DNA of 64,000 nucleotides from Verrucomicrobiota bacterium (GCA_023431185.1 JAEYXS010000126.1:5335-69334); one strand, 5' to 3'; shown: positions 44,045-53,746, counted from the stretch's first letter. Notes: generated by a model not told the origin, from the letters alone. Made by a program: numbers and translations.

Positions 44045-45991
44045 CTACTTTCCCGCTAACAACGGCGGCAACGGACAATCCAACCCATCCGCCACCGCCC
44101 GCAATAGTTCTGCTTCACGCGATTGTATCTCGCCATCACTCGCCACCGCATGCGCGCATGCATCCAGCACCTGCTTCTTCACCATCGGCGAGGATGTCAC
44201 CAACCGGTCCAGTGCCGCATCAATGTGCGTGAGGTTCGCTTTGCCCACCGGCTGCAATTGGAGATTCGCCGCCTCAGGCCCCAAACGGCTCACGCCCGCG
44301 CGAAACGCCTTCGCCGCTTCTTCAGGTGTAGCATGACCCACGATCGCCAGTCCCGAGAGCAGCACCTCGCAATCCGGCAACAACGGTTTCAAAGCGTAAT
44401 ACTGCGTGACCGGTTTCTTTACCTGGCGGTAATGCGGCCAGAGATGCCGCTTCAGCATCCGTTGCAGCGAATACTCGAAGAGATCGATCTGCTGGTCGGC
44501 GGCGATGAGCGCCTCGACATTGCCCATGAAAGTCTCGAACTGGCTTTGCGAGAGCTGGCGCAGCGCGGGCATCGCCATTTCGATCAAGGGCAGCCTCGCT
44601 ACCGGTTTCACCGATTCAAAAGCGGCGCGCAGCTTGTTCAGCTCGGCGAACACCCCGGCATCTGCCCGCGCTTGCAACGTGCTTACCTGCTTCGCCCGGC
44701 AATTCGCATCCGGACTGAGCAGTAACCCATACACCAACGCACGAGCGCCGTAGCTCTCATGCGCGGCGGCGCGGAGCGGCTCGGGCATCTCAGCCATCAT
44801 GGCAAGCGCCCAAACCATGTTCTGTGGCTGCATGGTGCCCACCTGGTTGATCACGTTCCCCACAGGCAGGATTGGCGGCATCGGAAAAGGCATCGGCGGC
44901 GGCCGATGACGGACGGGCGGACGCGATGACCGCTCTTCCCTGTCCTCCTCATTACCCCCCTTGGGAAACTCCACGCGGGGAAAATTCCCATCGAACTGGG
45001 GATCGATCGCCTTGATGCGTTGCGCCAAGGGCGGATGGGTGGCCGTCAGGTTGCTGAAGCCCTCCGCCAGCGCATTGCCGAAAAACATGTGACTGGCCTC
45101 CTCCGCATCCGGCGCGGTGACGAGCGAGCCGCGACGACCGAGGCCGCCGATCTTTTTCAACGCGTTCGCGATGCCATGGGGATTGCGTGTGAACTGTACG
45201 GCGGAAGCATCCGCCAGATACTCGCGCTGCCGCGAGATGGCGGCCTTGATGAGCCGGCCGAAAAAGATGCCGATGTAACCGACGGCGAAAAGCACCAGCC
45301 CGATGAACGGCAGCGGATTGCTGCCCTTATTCCGCGCGCCCATGTGATAGCCTCTGCGGCCCGAGGTTTGCAGCAGGATGCGCCCGATCATGGCGATGCA
45401 CAGGATGCCGAAAAGCACGCCCATCAGGCGGATGTTCAGCTTCATGTCACCGTTCAGGATGTGGCTGAACTCATGGGCGATGACGCCCTGCAATTCATCA
45501 CGGTTCAGCATGCGGATGCAGCCGCGCGTCACGCCCACGGCGGCATCGCTCACGGAATTGCCCGCCGCGAAGGCATTGATGCCTTCCTCGTCATCCATCA
45601 CATAGATCTGCGGCACGGGGATGCCGGAGGCGATGGACATCTCCTCCACGATGTTCACCAGTTTGCGTTCATCGGCATCGCGCGTATTCGAATCAATCAA
45701 CCGCCCGCCCAGCGCCCTAGCCACGGCGCCGCCACCCGCACTGAGCTGCGCCATCTTGAACATGCTGCCGAGCAAGACCACGGCGCTCGTGCCGCCTGCC
45801 ACCCAGAGGAACAGCTCCGGCTGCCAGAGGTTGCGCGCCTGGCCGAGCGCATCCGGCCGCCCCACCTTGGCAAAGGCGATGGCCAAGATGATGTAGATGA
45901 CCGCGATGGTCCCCAACACGGCCGCGCCAAAGTAAAACACGAGCCGCCCGCTGTTCTTCCGGGCCTTTTCCTGTGCGGTAAAGAAATCCAT
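44045..45991 (-). CDS. M48-family zinc metalloprotease (HtpX-like) with extended C-terminus
   Basis: The 648-residue protein has two N-terminal membrane helices (about 14-38 and 58-75), then a cytoplasmic/periplasmic catalytic domain with HEFSH (zinc, about residue 168), and two further helices (about 200-215 and 225-245). The second zinc ligand E lies in YLADASAVQF. After residue about 330 comes an extra region of 300 residues that HtpX lacks, rich in alanine and with a late ARLPLIEMAMPALRQL stretch. M48 membrane proteases cleave misfolded membrane proteins. The C-terminal extension could recruit substrates. Confidence 0.87.
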   Translation of the reverse strand: MDFFTAQEKARKNSGRLVFYFGAAVLGTIAVIYIILAIAFAKVGRPDALGQARNLWQPELFLWVAGGTSAVVLLGSMFKMAQLSAGGGAVARALGGRLIDSNTRDADERKLVNIVEEMSIASGIPVPQIYVMDDEEGINAFAAGNSVSDAAVGVTRGCIRMLNRDELQGVIAHEFSHILNGDMKLNIRLMGVLFGILCIAMIGRILLQTSGRRGYHMGARNKGSNPLPFIGLVLFAVGYIGIFFGRLIKAAISRQREYLADASAVQFTRNPHGIANALKKIGGLGRRGSLVTAPDAEEASHMFFGNALAEGFSNLTATHPPLAQRIKAIDPQFDGNFPRVEFPKGGNEEDREERSSRPPVRHRPPPMPFPMPPILPVGNVINQVGTMQPQNMVWALAMMAEMPEPLRAAAHESYGARALVYGLLLSPDANCRAKQVSTLQARADAGVFAELNKLRAAFESVKPVARLPLIEMAMPALRQLSQSQFETFMGNVEALIAADQQIDLFEYSLQRMLKRHLWPHYRQVKKPVTQYYALKPLLPDCEVLLSGLAIVGHATPEEAAKAFRAGVSRLGPEAANLQLQPVGKANLTHIDAALDRLVTSSPMVKKQVLDACAHAVASDGEIQSREAELLRAVADGLDCPLPPLLAGK

Positions 45992-46287
45992 AGTTCAGTT
46001 CGGGAGAGAACTTAGCAGAAGCAGACGGGCAGACCAGTCCAACCGGGAGGAGATTTTCTAATCGCCGAAGGCACGGAAAGGATCTGCCACAGGGAGAAAG
46101 AGGTGAGTCAGCACCGACTGATATCGAGCTAAATCCGTTTGGCGTTTGACCCGCTGTGAGCAAAGCATCATATTTATGAGAATGAGAGTTCCTTTTACCA
46201 CCAACCGCCAAGTCTCATAAGATTATGACACTCGCGGATGAGCATCAGGAATGCCCTTACTAATTTGAAAGCAGAGGCAAGGCACAC

Positions 46288-47145
46288 ATGAGCTATGTCA
46301 TCACCATCAAACGCCCAGTCGGCAAGCCCTTGCTGACAACGGCGGATATTACGGAGATGGTTGAAGCGGACCCTTCCCTTTCGGGCGGAAAACTCGAGCC
46401 GATCCTGTGGACAGACCCGGCAGACGGCCAGAATCGTTATCTGAACATCGAACCGGAAGCAGGCCAGCTCTGGACCGATGATTTGCCAAAGGATGAGCCG
46501 GGACTGAACCGTTTTTTGGATAAACTGCGGAACATCGCCGGGAAGCTTGATGCACACGTGTATGGAGAGGAAGGTGAAGATATCACCAAGCCACCTCCAA
46601 ATCTATCCACCAAAACTGGCTGTGCGGCAGTCATCGTCTGCATGGCCGCATTTTTTGCAGTCTTGGTGATGTTGATCGGGAGTGGACCAGCCACTCCAAG
46701 GCAAAACGGAAGTGCCGACTGGCAACCCGATAAGTTCAGGCCTAGGGAAGTTCGCCCTCTGCCAACTGCCGCATCGCTAGAAACTGAACACAACCAATGG
46801 CTGACAGAGAATACGAACAGCATCTCCCGTATCTACACAGCCATGCTGGGCAACCCAGCCCAACAGGGCCAGTTGATGGTCGAATACAAGGAGATGGAAG
46901 GTCCACTAGGCAGACCATGGTTCACTTTCGCGAGCTATCGCTATCATGACCCGGCCAACGGTACGTATATCATCACGTGGAGCAGCATGGGCCGTCATAA
47001 GCCGAAGTTCATGAAACTGGAAGCCACTCCCAGGCTGCATTGGCTGGCCCCTACTCTTACAGGTGAAAGCCTTGAGCTTCGTGAGGGTATCCCGGTGCTG
47101 AGAATCGTCGGCGTTGAAGGGGTGCCAAAATTTTGTGCTGACTGA
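46288..47145 (+). CDS. Unknown membrane protein (gene 1 of a three-gene set)
   Basis: The 285-residue protein has a Shine-Dalgarno GAGGCAAGG shortly before ATG 46288. Residues 1-105 are soluble and acidic. One transmembrane helix (GCAAVIVCMAAFFAVLVMLIG, about 111-131) anchors a C-terminal domain of about 150 residues. This later part has a PRLHWLAPTLTGESLELREG segment and no known motif. I do not recognise the family. It overlaps the next gene by one base (TGATG), so the products may cooperate. Confidence 0.65.
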   Translation: MSYVITIKRPVGKPLLTTADITEMVEADPSLSGGKLEPILWTDPADGQNRYLNIEPEAGQLWTDDLPKDEPGLNRFLDKLRNIAGKLDAHVYGEEGEDITKPPPNLSTKTGCAAVIVCMAAFFAVLVMLIGSGPATPRQNGSADWQPDKFRPREVRPLPTAASLETEHNQWLTENTNSISRIYTAMLGNPAQQGQLMVEYKEMEGPLGRPWFTFASYRYHDPANGTYIITWSSMGRHKPKFMKLEATPRLHWLAPTLTGESLELREGIPVLRIVGVEGVPKFCAD

Positions 47146-47453
47146 TGAGCTATGCCTCCAAAACCAAAGGTTACCGCAGCATCACCGTTAACGGTGTGCG
47201 CTACCGCTGGCGCTTTGTGTCTGGCAAGGACGATGGCACGGTCACGCTACAAGGCAGTGATTCTAGCAAACAGCAGGCGATGGTAACGTCGCGTAGCTGG
47301 AGTGACCCTTGGCTTTCGCTATCAGATGGGAAGGCCAAGGCGTTCACCGTCGCGCCGAAACTAGTACAAGGGCTCATCCTGCTGGCATTGGTGAAAGGCT
47401 GGGAGCCAGGCAAACAAGGGAAGGCGTTGAAGTTAGCGAATGAAAACATTTAG
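47145..47453 (+). CDS. Small unknown protein (gene 2 of a three-gene set)
   Basis: The 102-residue basic protein begins in a TGATG overlap. Features are an early YRSITVNGVRYRWRFVSGKDDGT stretch that suggests a beta-hairpin, and a C-terminal helical part (APKLVQGLILLALVKGW). No family was recognised. Overlap on both sides with its neighbours (the next gene begins 14 bases before its stop) argues that it is real and co-translated. Confidence 0.6.
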   Translation: MSYASKTKGYRSITVNGVRYRWRFVSGKDDGTVTLQGSDSSKQQAMVTSRSWSDPWLSLSDGKAKAFTVAPKLVQGLILLALVKGWEPGKQGKALKLANENI

Positions 47454-47613
47454 CGCGCTCATCACGTTCATAGCCTTGGCGCTATGGTCCCTGTCTCCCA
47501 TGTCCCAGCACTCGCATGATCGCACTTGGAGTTTTTGGGCCGTGTGGGCGATCATGGAATGTCTGCTGCTTTTCGGTTTTGTGAAAGCGTGGTTGAAGCT
47601 GGGAGAGGAGTGA
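47440..47613 (+). CDS. 57-residue double-spanning membrane protein (gene 3 of a three-gene set)
   Basis: The product of ATG 47440 is MKTFSALITFIALALWSLSP, then a hydrophilic loop, then WAVWAIMECLLLFGFVKAW. It therefore has two likely transmembrane helices. It overlaps gene 2 by 14 bases and ends at 47613. It is too short to be picked up by length filters of 60 residues. Function unknown. Confidence 0.5.
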   Translation: MKTFSALITFIALALWSLSPMSQHSHDRTWSFWAVWAIMECLLLFGFVKAWLKLGEE

Positions 47614-47829
47614 TGCCAGGTGAAGAGGGAGCTTCGCCGAGTGTTGATTGGTCGTTTCAAGTATTCCCCATATTCTGGCACTCCTTCAGAGAGCGTTTTT
47701 ATCGTCCGGCAAACCGGTGTTGTCGCTCGTAACTCGCGAAATCTCTTGCTGCTTTCTGTTATCCCTCCGGGATAAGCCTTGGCGGCTGCTTTTTTAACGA
47801 AGGTGATCTGCCTTTGCTTAGGTGAGTTG

Positions 47830-47855
47830 CTGCGGGCCAGCGGCCCGCGCTCCAC
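47830..47855. repeat. REP-like palindrome (shared with 55327-55352)
   Basis: A 26-base element beginning CTGCGGG and ending CCCGCGCTCCAC. It matches the reverse complement of 55327-55352 at the outer 19 bases and differs in the 7-base centre. Confidence 0.65.
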
Positions 47856-48102
47856 CGGAACTCAAGCATCCTCGCTTACCCGGCTAAATCATTTGGTTTT
47901 TCTTTCAGATATTTTTGCACAGACGAACAAAAACACCTTAATCAGCTAATATTCAACCAGTTACAACTGGAAAGAAGTTTTCAGAAAAAGGGGACCATGG
48001 ACAGCCAATGTCCTACCCCCCTCTCTATGGTGTGAGGCATGAAGATCGAGGTGGGAGCAAAAATGGGGAAGCTTGGAGGACCGAAGGACTTCGGTGTTGG
48101 GG

Positions 48103-48142
48103 CTCCCGGGCGGATGATGAAAAACGTCATCGCGCCCGGGAG
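48103..48142. terminator. Hairpin near the end of the DEAD-box helicase transcript
   Basis: Stem of CTCCCGGGCG (48103-48112) against CGCCCGGGAG (48133-48142), with a further GATGA/TCATC pairing inside interrupted by a two-base bulge. It lies downstream of the 48261 stop on the minus strand; it lacks a long T-run, so its role as a terminator is tentative. Confidence 0.5.
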
Positions 48143-48181
48143 ATTTCTCTTCGTTGAATTTCCTCTACTGGAAGAAACGCG

Positions 48182-48207
48182 AAGGGCGATTTTTTTTAAT
48201 CGCCCTT
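48182..48207 (-). terminator. Perfect 10-bp hairpin after the DEAD-box helicase gene
   Basis: AAGGGCGATT (48182-48191) pairs with AATCGCCCTT (48198-48207) with a 6-base loop of T on the plus strand. It is 53 bases beyond the helicase stop and is the better candidate terminator. Confidence 0.6.
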
Positions 48208-48260
48208 CCTGGAATCAATCTATGTTGAAGGTGAAGCGGGATGGCTCCTCTGCCCCGGCT

Positions 48261-49958
48261 TTACCAACTGCGGCCAGGCGGCAGGCTCTTGCCACCGTAG
48301 CCGCCACCACCACCGCCGCCGAAGCGACGATTGCCGCCACCACCACCAGACCGGTGCTTGCCACGACGGCCTTTGGATTGGCTGGGCAAGGGGCCGCCGT
48401 AGATCTTCCCCATGGAAGCTGCGGGATCGCGCTGGGCGAGCCACTTGTGGATGGGCGGGCGTTCATTGGCGCCTTCGCGGTTGCCATCGATCTCACGCGG
48501 TTCGCGAGGTTCGTCGCGGCGAAGGCCACGGGGCGGCTGGTTGGGCCGGGGTTGCTGGTGCGGTTGCGGCGGTCTGGGCGGACGCGGTCCTTGTCCCTGC
48601 TGGTGCTGGGGAGGACGCGGCGGTTGCGATTGCTGTGGTTGCACCGGTCGTGGCGGACGCTGCTCCTGAGCGTACGGCTGGCCCTTTGGCTGCGGCGGAC
48701 GCGGCGACTGAGCAGGACGTTGGTTTTGCGGCGGCCGATTCTGCTGCTGGTGCTGACGTTGCTGGCGATTTTGCTGTTGCTGGCGCGGCTTCGGCTTCAC
48801 GACTTCGCCAGGACGGATCTCGTCAAAGGCCGGGCTGGCAGCGTAAGGGAAGTTCTCAAGTTTCTCGCGGGCGATCTTCTGGCCGATGAATTTCTCGATG
48901 TCGCGGACCTGGCCGCGTTCTTCGGCAACCATGATGGTGAAGGCATCGCCCGTGGCTTGCGCCCGACCGGTGCGGCCGATGCGGTGCACGTAGTCCTCGG
49001 CATGGAGCGGGACGTCGAAATTGATAACGTGGCTGACCTCGGGGACATCGATGCCGCGGGCGGCGATGTCCGTGGCGACGAGCACATCGTAGCGCTTGTC
49101 GCGAAAGCCTTTGAGGGCGTCTTCACGCTGCCGTTGCGAACGGTCCGAGTGGAGCGTGGCGACGGCGTGACGGTTCTTGCTGAGGAATTTCGCGATGCGA
49201 TCGGCGCGATGGCGCGTGCGGCAGAAAACAATGACGGAATCGTAGTTGATCTGGTCGAGGAGGGCCTGGAGGAGATCGGTCTTCTGGTTGTCGGCGACGG
49301 GGAAGATGGCGTGCTTGACGGTCGTGGCGGGAGTGCGGCGCGCCCCGATCTCGATGACCTCGGGCTTTTGCATGGCCCACTTGATGAGGGCATCAATGTC
49401 CGGCGGGATGGTGGCGGAGAAGAGGCACGTCTGGCGTTGCTTGGGGCAGCGCTCCACGATACGGCGGACATCGGGCAAAAAGCCCATGTCGAGCATGCGA
49501 TCGGCTTCATCGAGGACGAGGTGCTTCACCTGGTCGAGGCGGATGGTGCCGCGATTTATAAAATCGATGAGGCGGCCGGGGGTGGCGACGAGGATATCGA
49601 CACCCCGATGGAGCATGTCCGTCTGTTTCCCATAACCGACGCCACCGAAGACGACGCCCGCGCGAAGCTGGGTGAAACGGCACAGGTCGCGAAAAGACGT
49701 CTCCACCTGGGCGGCCAGCTCACGGGTAGGCTCCAAAACGAGCACCCGGGGCTGATTGGCCGGTTTATCCAGCAGGGAAAGGATGGGCAAGGCGAAGGCA
49801 GCCGTTTTGCCAGTGCCGGTCTGGGCACTGCCGATCACGTCTTTACCCGCCAAAATCAAAGGAATGGCGCACAATTGAATGGGGGTCGGTTCGACATAAC
49901 CCATGGCCTTGACGCCCTCCAAAACCGTGCTGGACAAGCCCAGCTCTGTAAAACTCAT
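48261..49958 (-). CDS. DEAD-box RNA helicase with long Q/P/R/G-rich tail (RhlE-like)
   Basis: The 565-residue protein has all DEAD-box motifs: Q motif TPIQLCAIP, AQTGTGKT (motif I), PTRELAAQ, TPGRLIDF, DEADRMLDMGF, FSATIP, ATDIAARGIDV and HRIGRTGRA. The core ends near residue 370. The remaining 190 residues are low-complexity, very rich in Gln, Pro and Arg, then Gly near the C-terminus (two runs of Gly), typical of RNA-binding tails of RhlE/CspA-induced helicases. It probably unwinds structured RNA during ribosome assembly or cold growth. It is divergent from uvrD, from which it is separated by 210 bases. Confidence 0.9.
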   Translation of the reverse strand: MSFTELGLSSTVLEGVKAMGYVEPTPIQLCAIPLILAGKDVIGSAQTGTGKTAAFALPILSLLDKPANQPRVLVLEPTRELAAQVETSFRDLCRFTQLRAGVVFGGVGYGKQTDMLHRGVDILVATPGRLIDFINRGTIRLDQVKHLVLDEADRMLDMGFLPDVRRIVERCPKQRQTCLFSATIPPDIDALIKWAMQKPEVIEIGARRTPATTVKHAIFPVADNQKTDLLQALLDQINYDSVIVFCRTRHRADRIAKFLSKNRHAVATLHSDRSQRQREDALKGFRDKRYDVLVATDIAARGIDVPEVSHVINFDVPLHAEDYVHRIGRTGRAQATGDAFTIMVAEERGQVRDIEKFIGQKIAREKLENFPYAASPAFDEIRPGEVVKPKPRQQQQNRQQRQHQQQNRPPQNQRPAQSPRPPQPKGQPYAQEQRPPRPVQPQQSQPPRPPQHQQGQGPRPPRPPQPHQQPRPNQPPRGLRRDEPREPREIDGNREGANERPPIHKWLAQRDPAASMGKIYGGPLPSQSKGRRGKHRSGGGGGNRRFGGGGGGGYGGKSLPPGRSW

Positions 49959-50168
49959 ACCGCACCTTGCGCAAAAAGACGGGCGAAGGGAAGCGCATTT
50001 AGCGGGGAAAGCGGGTTGTCCAAACAGAAAAAGGCTTGCAAAGACACCTTTTCAAGATGGTTCAAAGGGGACAGGAATCAACGGAACTGCGGTCGAAGCA
50101 GGCATTACGATGAGAAGGCAAACGCTTCGCTTGCGTTCGTGTCGTCCGCTCCTACACTCCCGCGCGCG

Positions 50169-52199
50169 ATGTTCGATATTGGTTCACTGAACCCGCAGCA
50201 ACGGGAAGCGGTCCGGACGATTCACGGGCCGGTGCTGATCCTGGCCGGAGCCGGGACAGGCAAGACGCGCGTCATCACGGTGCGCATCGCGCACATGATC
50301 GACCGCGGGGTGAGCCCGGGCAATATCCTGGCGGTGACCTTCACGAACAAGGCCGCGCGCGAGATGCAGGAACGTATCAGCAAGCTCGTCCCCACCCAGC
50401 GGGCGCGTAAAGGCGAGGAGAAGGTGCCACGCCCGACCATCTGCACGTTCCATTCGCTCTGCGTCCGCATCTTGCGCCAGCACATCGAGAAGCTCGGCTA
50501 CAAGAAGACGTTCGTCATCTACAGCGAGAGCGAACAGCTCGGGGCCATCAAGAAGATCATGAGCCGCCTTTCCTCCAAGGGCGAGAAGAGCGATCCCGGT
50601 GCCATTCTCTCGATGCTCAGCCGCTTCAAGAACGGCGGCGTCGATTCCACTTTGTTCGCCGATGAAAGCGTCCGCGCGCTCGCGTTACATGTACGCCGTC
50701 AATACGACACGGCGTTGAAGGCGTGCAATGCGGTGGACTTCGATGACCTCATTCTGCTCACGCTGAGATTGTTCGAGGAGCATCCGGATGCGCTCGAGGC
50801 TTGTCGTGCGAAATACAAATACGTGATGGTGGACGAGTATCAGGACACGAACGCGGTGCAATTCCAGCTCATCCATCACCTCACCAAGGTGCATCGCAAC
50901 TTCTGTGTGGTGGGTGACGATGACCAGAGCATCTACGGCTGGCGCGGTGCGGAGGTCGCGAACCTCCTGAATCTCGAACAGCATTTCCCCGAAGTCAAAA
51001 TCGTGAAGCTGGAGCAGAATTACCGCTCCACGAACACGATCCTTGAAGCGGCGAATGCGGTGATCAAGAACAACGCACAACGGCGCGGCAAACAGCTCTG
51101 GTCCACCAAGGGCCAGGGCGAAAAGATCACGATCGCGAAATATCCGAAAGACGAAGATGAAGCCAGGGAAATCGTGCAGCAGATCGAGTTCAACCGCATG
51201 ACGCGGCAGATCCCATGGGTCCATCATGCGATCCTGTTCCGCACGAACTTGCAGGCGCGACCGATCGAGACGGCGTTGCGCAAGGCCGGCGTGCGTTATC
51301 ACTTGATCGGCGGGCAGAGCTTCTTCGATCGCCGTGAGATCAAGGATTTCATGGCGTATATCCGCACGTTCATCAACCCGCACGATGACATCAGCCTTTT
51401 GCGCATCGCGAATACGCCTGCACGCGGCTTGAGCGATACGACGATGCAACGGCTCTTGGAAGCGAGTCATGAGCGGGGCTGCTCGGTGTATGCAGCGATG
51501 CGCCATACGGATGTGCAGGACTCCTTCCTCACGCGCATCAAAGAAAGCATCCAGGAATTCCTCGTGTTCATCGAAAAGATGCGTGAGCCGTTGCAATCGG
51601 AAGACACTCTGTCATTGAGCAATTGGGCGAATAGTTTCCTGACGGAGACGGGCTATCTGGATGACTTGCGCAAATCGGAGAAAGACCCGGAGACGGCGGA
51701 GAATCGCGTGAAGAACATCAGCGAACTCGTCGCCACCTTGGACACGACTCCGGGCGGCACACCAAAACCGCAAGACCGCCTGGTGGAGTTCATGGAAGAG
51801 ATGACGCTGGACACCGAACGTGCCGAGGACAAGGAAGTGAAAGGTGACGCGGTCACGCTCATCACGATGCATAGCTGCAAGGGCTTGGAGTATCCACATG
51901 TGTTCATCGTGGGCCTGGAGGAAGGGTTGCTGCCCCACTCCCGCAGCAAGGTGGAAGGCACGCTGGATGAGGAGCGCCGTCTCTTCTACGTGGCCATCAC
52001 CCGCGCACAGGAAACCCTGACCATGAGCCATTGCGATGCGCGCATGCGTTACGGGCAGCCGATGCCCTGCCATCCGTCGTCGTTCCTGAAAGAGCTGCCC
52101 GAGAACCTCGTGGAACACCTGAGCGAGAAGGCGAAGAAACCGGTGACAGTGGAGACGGGGAAATCGATCTTCGCAGGGATACGGGCGAGTTTGGGGTGA
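50169..52199 (+). CDS. uvrD: UvrD/PcrA-type DNA helicase
   Basis: The 676-residue protein starts at ATG 50169, just before the Q-motif-like NPQQREAVRTIHGPVLI. The SF1 motifs are AGAGTGKTRV (motif I), DEYQDTNAVQ (motif II), GDDDQSIYGWRGAE (motif III), QNYRSTNTILEAAN (motif IV), ITMHSCKGLEYPHVF and RRLFYVAITRA (motifs V-VI). The frame is open for another 2.1 kb upstream, through the antisense of the DEAD-box gene, but that extension lacks any fold. UvrD unwinds DNA in nucleotide-excision and mismatch repair. Confidence 0.93.
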   Translation: MFDIGSLNPQQREAVRTIHGPVLILAGAGTGKTRVITVRIAHMIDRGVSPGNILAVTFTNKAAREMQERISKLVPTQRARKGEEKVPRPTICTFHSLCVRILRQHIEKLGYKKTFVIYSESEQLGAIKKIMSRLSSKGEKSDPGAILSMLSRFKNGGVDSTLFADESVRALALHVRRQYDTALKACNAVDFDDLILLTLRLFEEHPDALEACRAKYKYVMVDEYQDTNAVQFQLIHHLTKVHRNFCVVGDDDQSIYGWRGAEVANLLNLEQHFPEVKIVKLEQNYRSTNTILEAANAVIKNNAQRRGKQLWSTKGQGEKITIAKYPKDEDEAREIVQQIEFNRMTRQIPWVHHAILFRTNLQARPIETALRKAGVRYHLIGGQSFFDRREIKDFMAYIRTFINPHDDISLLRIANTPARGLSDTTMQRLLEASHERGCSVYAAMRHTDVQDSFLTRIKESIQEFLVFIEKMREPLQSEDTLSLSNWANSFLTETGYLDDLRKSEKDPETAENRVKNISELVATLDTTPGGTPKPQDRLVEFMEEMTLDTERAEDKEVKGDAVTLITMHSCKGLEYPHVFIVGLEEGLLPHSRSKVEGTLDEERRLFYVAITRAQETLTMSHCDARMRYGQPMPCHPSSFLKELPENLVEHLSEKAKKPVTVETGKSIFAGIRASLG

Positions 52200-52277
52200 C
52201 CCGAGAAACACGCTAAACACACGAAAAGAAAACGCCGTTCTGGTTTGTGTATTTAGTTTGTTACGCGGTTAATCCGC

Positions 52278-53435
52278 TCACATCGCGGATTTCAAAATTA
52301 AACTCAACTCGTCCGCTGTCAGCTCCACCGGATTCGCTTTCATGCTGCTCGCCTTAGCGGCTTTCTCGACCACCTCCGAGACATCTTTTTCCGCACAGTC
52401 ATATTGGGACAGTTTCGGCACTCGCAAATCCTTTACCAACCGTGCCACCCACTGCACACCATCTTCCGCAGTTCCCTGTGCTTTGCCGGTGAGCAACCTC
52501 CCAATCTCTTCATAACGCACCAAGGCAACACTTCCCTGCGCACTCTCTCGCAACGCCTTGATATTCGCCGCCATCACGTGTGGCAACAACGCCGCACACA
52601 CCGCGCCATGCGGAGCCGAAAACATCCCTCCGAACGGTGCCGCGAAACCATGCACAGCACCGAGTCCGGCATTTGCCAATGCCAGCCCGCCGAAGAGGCT
52701 CGTCACGGCCATATCCTCACGAGCCGTCTTATCATTCCCCTGCTCCACCGCTTTCCGCAATGACCTGGCCGCGCGGCGGATTCCCTCCACACACCAGCCG
52801 TCCGTCATCGCATTCGCCTTGGTGCAGACGTAGGGCTCAATCACTTGTGTCAGTGCATCCAAGCCTGTGTAAGCTGTCACATCTGGCGGTAAATCATAAG
52901 TCAGTTCCGGATCGACTATCGCGAGTCGCGGCAGCATCAGCGGACTCCGCAGGCTCACCTTCACGCGATGCTCCTGGGAACCCAGCACTGCATTCCGCGT
53001 CACCTCGGCGCCTGTACCCGCAGTCGTCGGTATTGCGATGTAAGGTGCTGCGGGATTCTTCATGGGTAATGCCTTGCCGATGACCTCCAGGTAATCGAAC
53101 AAATCCCCTTCATTGGTCAGTAACCCGCTCACGGCCTTGGCCGCATCAATCACGCTGCCACCGCCCAGGCCAATGACCACCTCGCATCGCTCCGCCTTGG
53201 CATGAGCCGTCAGTGCCTGCACGGAATCAGTCGTGGGTTCACCGACCGCTTGGGCGATCACTACCTCCCGGCCAGCCTGTTTCAACTGACCGACCAAGCC
53301 CTCAGCACGCTCCAATCGGCTGCCCGTCACCAAAAAGACCCGCCGCCCAAATCCCTGCGCCGCCTTGGCTGCCTCGGACAAGGTTCCGGCGCCAAAGACG
53401 ATCCGCGTGGCCGTGGCAAATTCAAAGCGCGTCAT
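52278..53435 (-). CDS. Iron-containing alcohol dehydrogenase
   Basis: The 385-residue protein starts at ATG 53435. Nucleotide binding follows from GAGTLSEAAKAAQGFG at the N-terminus and the GGGSVIDAAKAVSG motif (about 92-105). The iron ligands appear in the sequence AVHGFAAPFGGMFSAPHGAVCAA (about 255-277), with further histidines. Such group III dehydrogenases oxidise or reduce small alcohols, diols or lactaldehyde. The gene begins five bases after the monooxygenase gene, so they form an operon of two. Confidence 0.9.
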   Translation of the reverse strand: MTRFEFATATRIVFGAGTLSEAAKAAQGFGRRVFLVTGSRLERAEGLVGQLKQAGREVVIAQAVGEPTTDSVQALTAHAKAERCEVVIGLGGGSVIDAAKAVSGLLTNEGDLFDYLEVIGKALPMKNPAAPYIAIPTTAGTGAEVTRNAVLGSQEHRVKVSLRSPLMLPRLAIVDPELTYDLPPDVTAYTGLDALTQVIEPYVCTKANAMTDGWCVEGIRRAARSLRKAVEQGNDKTAREDMAVTSLFGGLALANAGLGAVHGFAAPFGGMFSAPHGAVCAALLPHVMAANIKALRESAQGSVALVRYEEIGRLLTGKAQGTAEDGVQWVARLVKDLRVPKLSQYDCAEKDVSEVVEKAAKASSMKANPVELTADELSLILKSAM

Positions 53436-53440
53436 AGGTG

Positions 53441-53746
53441 CTACCAGCCCGCCTCGCCCGGGAACACGTTGCCATACTTCACGCTCGTCCGGGGTTCGGC
53501 CATCATCTCGGCCACCGTATCCCGCCACCGGGCGTAATGGGCCGTTTCCTTGTGCTTGGCCGGGGCGCTGGCATCACGATGGACCTCTACCAGGACGAAC
53601 TTGGCCGGGTTATCTTGTTGCTGCACAACGTCAAAGCGCGCGATACCCGGCTCTTGGACGCTGTACCGGGCGTTTTCCAAAGTGGCCTGCTTGAAGGCCT
53701 CGATGCACTCCGGCTTCACGTGGACTTGGACATGGACGATCAACAT
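53441..53746 (-). CDS. ABM-fold monooxygenase, LsrG-like
   Basis: The 101-residue protein starts at ATG 53746, preceded by AAAGGA seven bases upstream. It belongs to the antibiotic biosynthesis monooxygenase fold: MLIVHVQVHVKPECIEAFKQAT, then QEPGIARFDVVQQQDNP, VLVEVHRDASAPAKHKETAHYARW. The H-K-x-x-x-H-Y block resembles LsrG, which degrades phosphorylated AI-2. Small quinol monooxygenases are the alternative. Linkage to the Fe-alcohol dehydrogenase suggests a shared catabolic route. Confidence 0.78.
   Translation of the reverse strand: MLIVHVQVHVKPECIEAFKQATLENARYSVQEPGIARFDVVQQQDNPAKFVLVEVHRDASAPAKHKETAHYARWRDTVAEMMAEPRTSVKYGNVFPGEAGW

Larger units (their letters stand above)
47614..48260. 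other. 647-base gene-free stretch with palindromic elements
   Basis: No coding frame is supported. It holds a REP-like palindrome at 47830-47855 and two hairpins near 48103-48142 and 48182-48207 that lie behind the DEAD-box helicase gene. The middle section (47863-48102) shows nothing recognisable. Confidence 0.6.

Noticed and set aside
48039..50168. 2.1-kb open frame continuous with uvrD
   Set aside because: It lies antisense to the conserved DEAD-box helicase gene, has no recognisable fold, and starts far upstream of the first helicase motif; the real start is ATG 50169.
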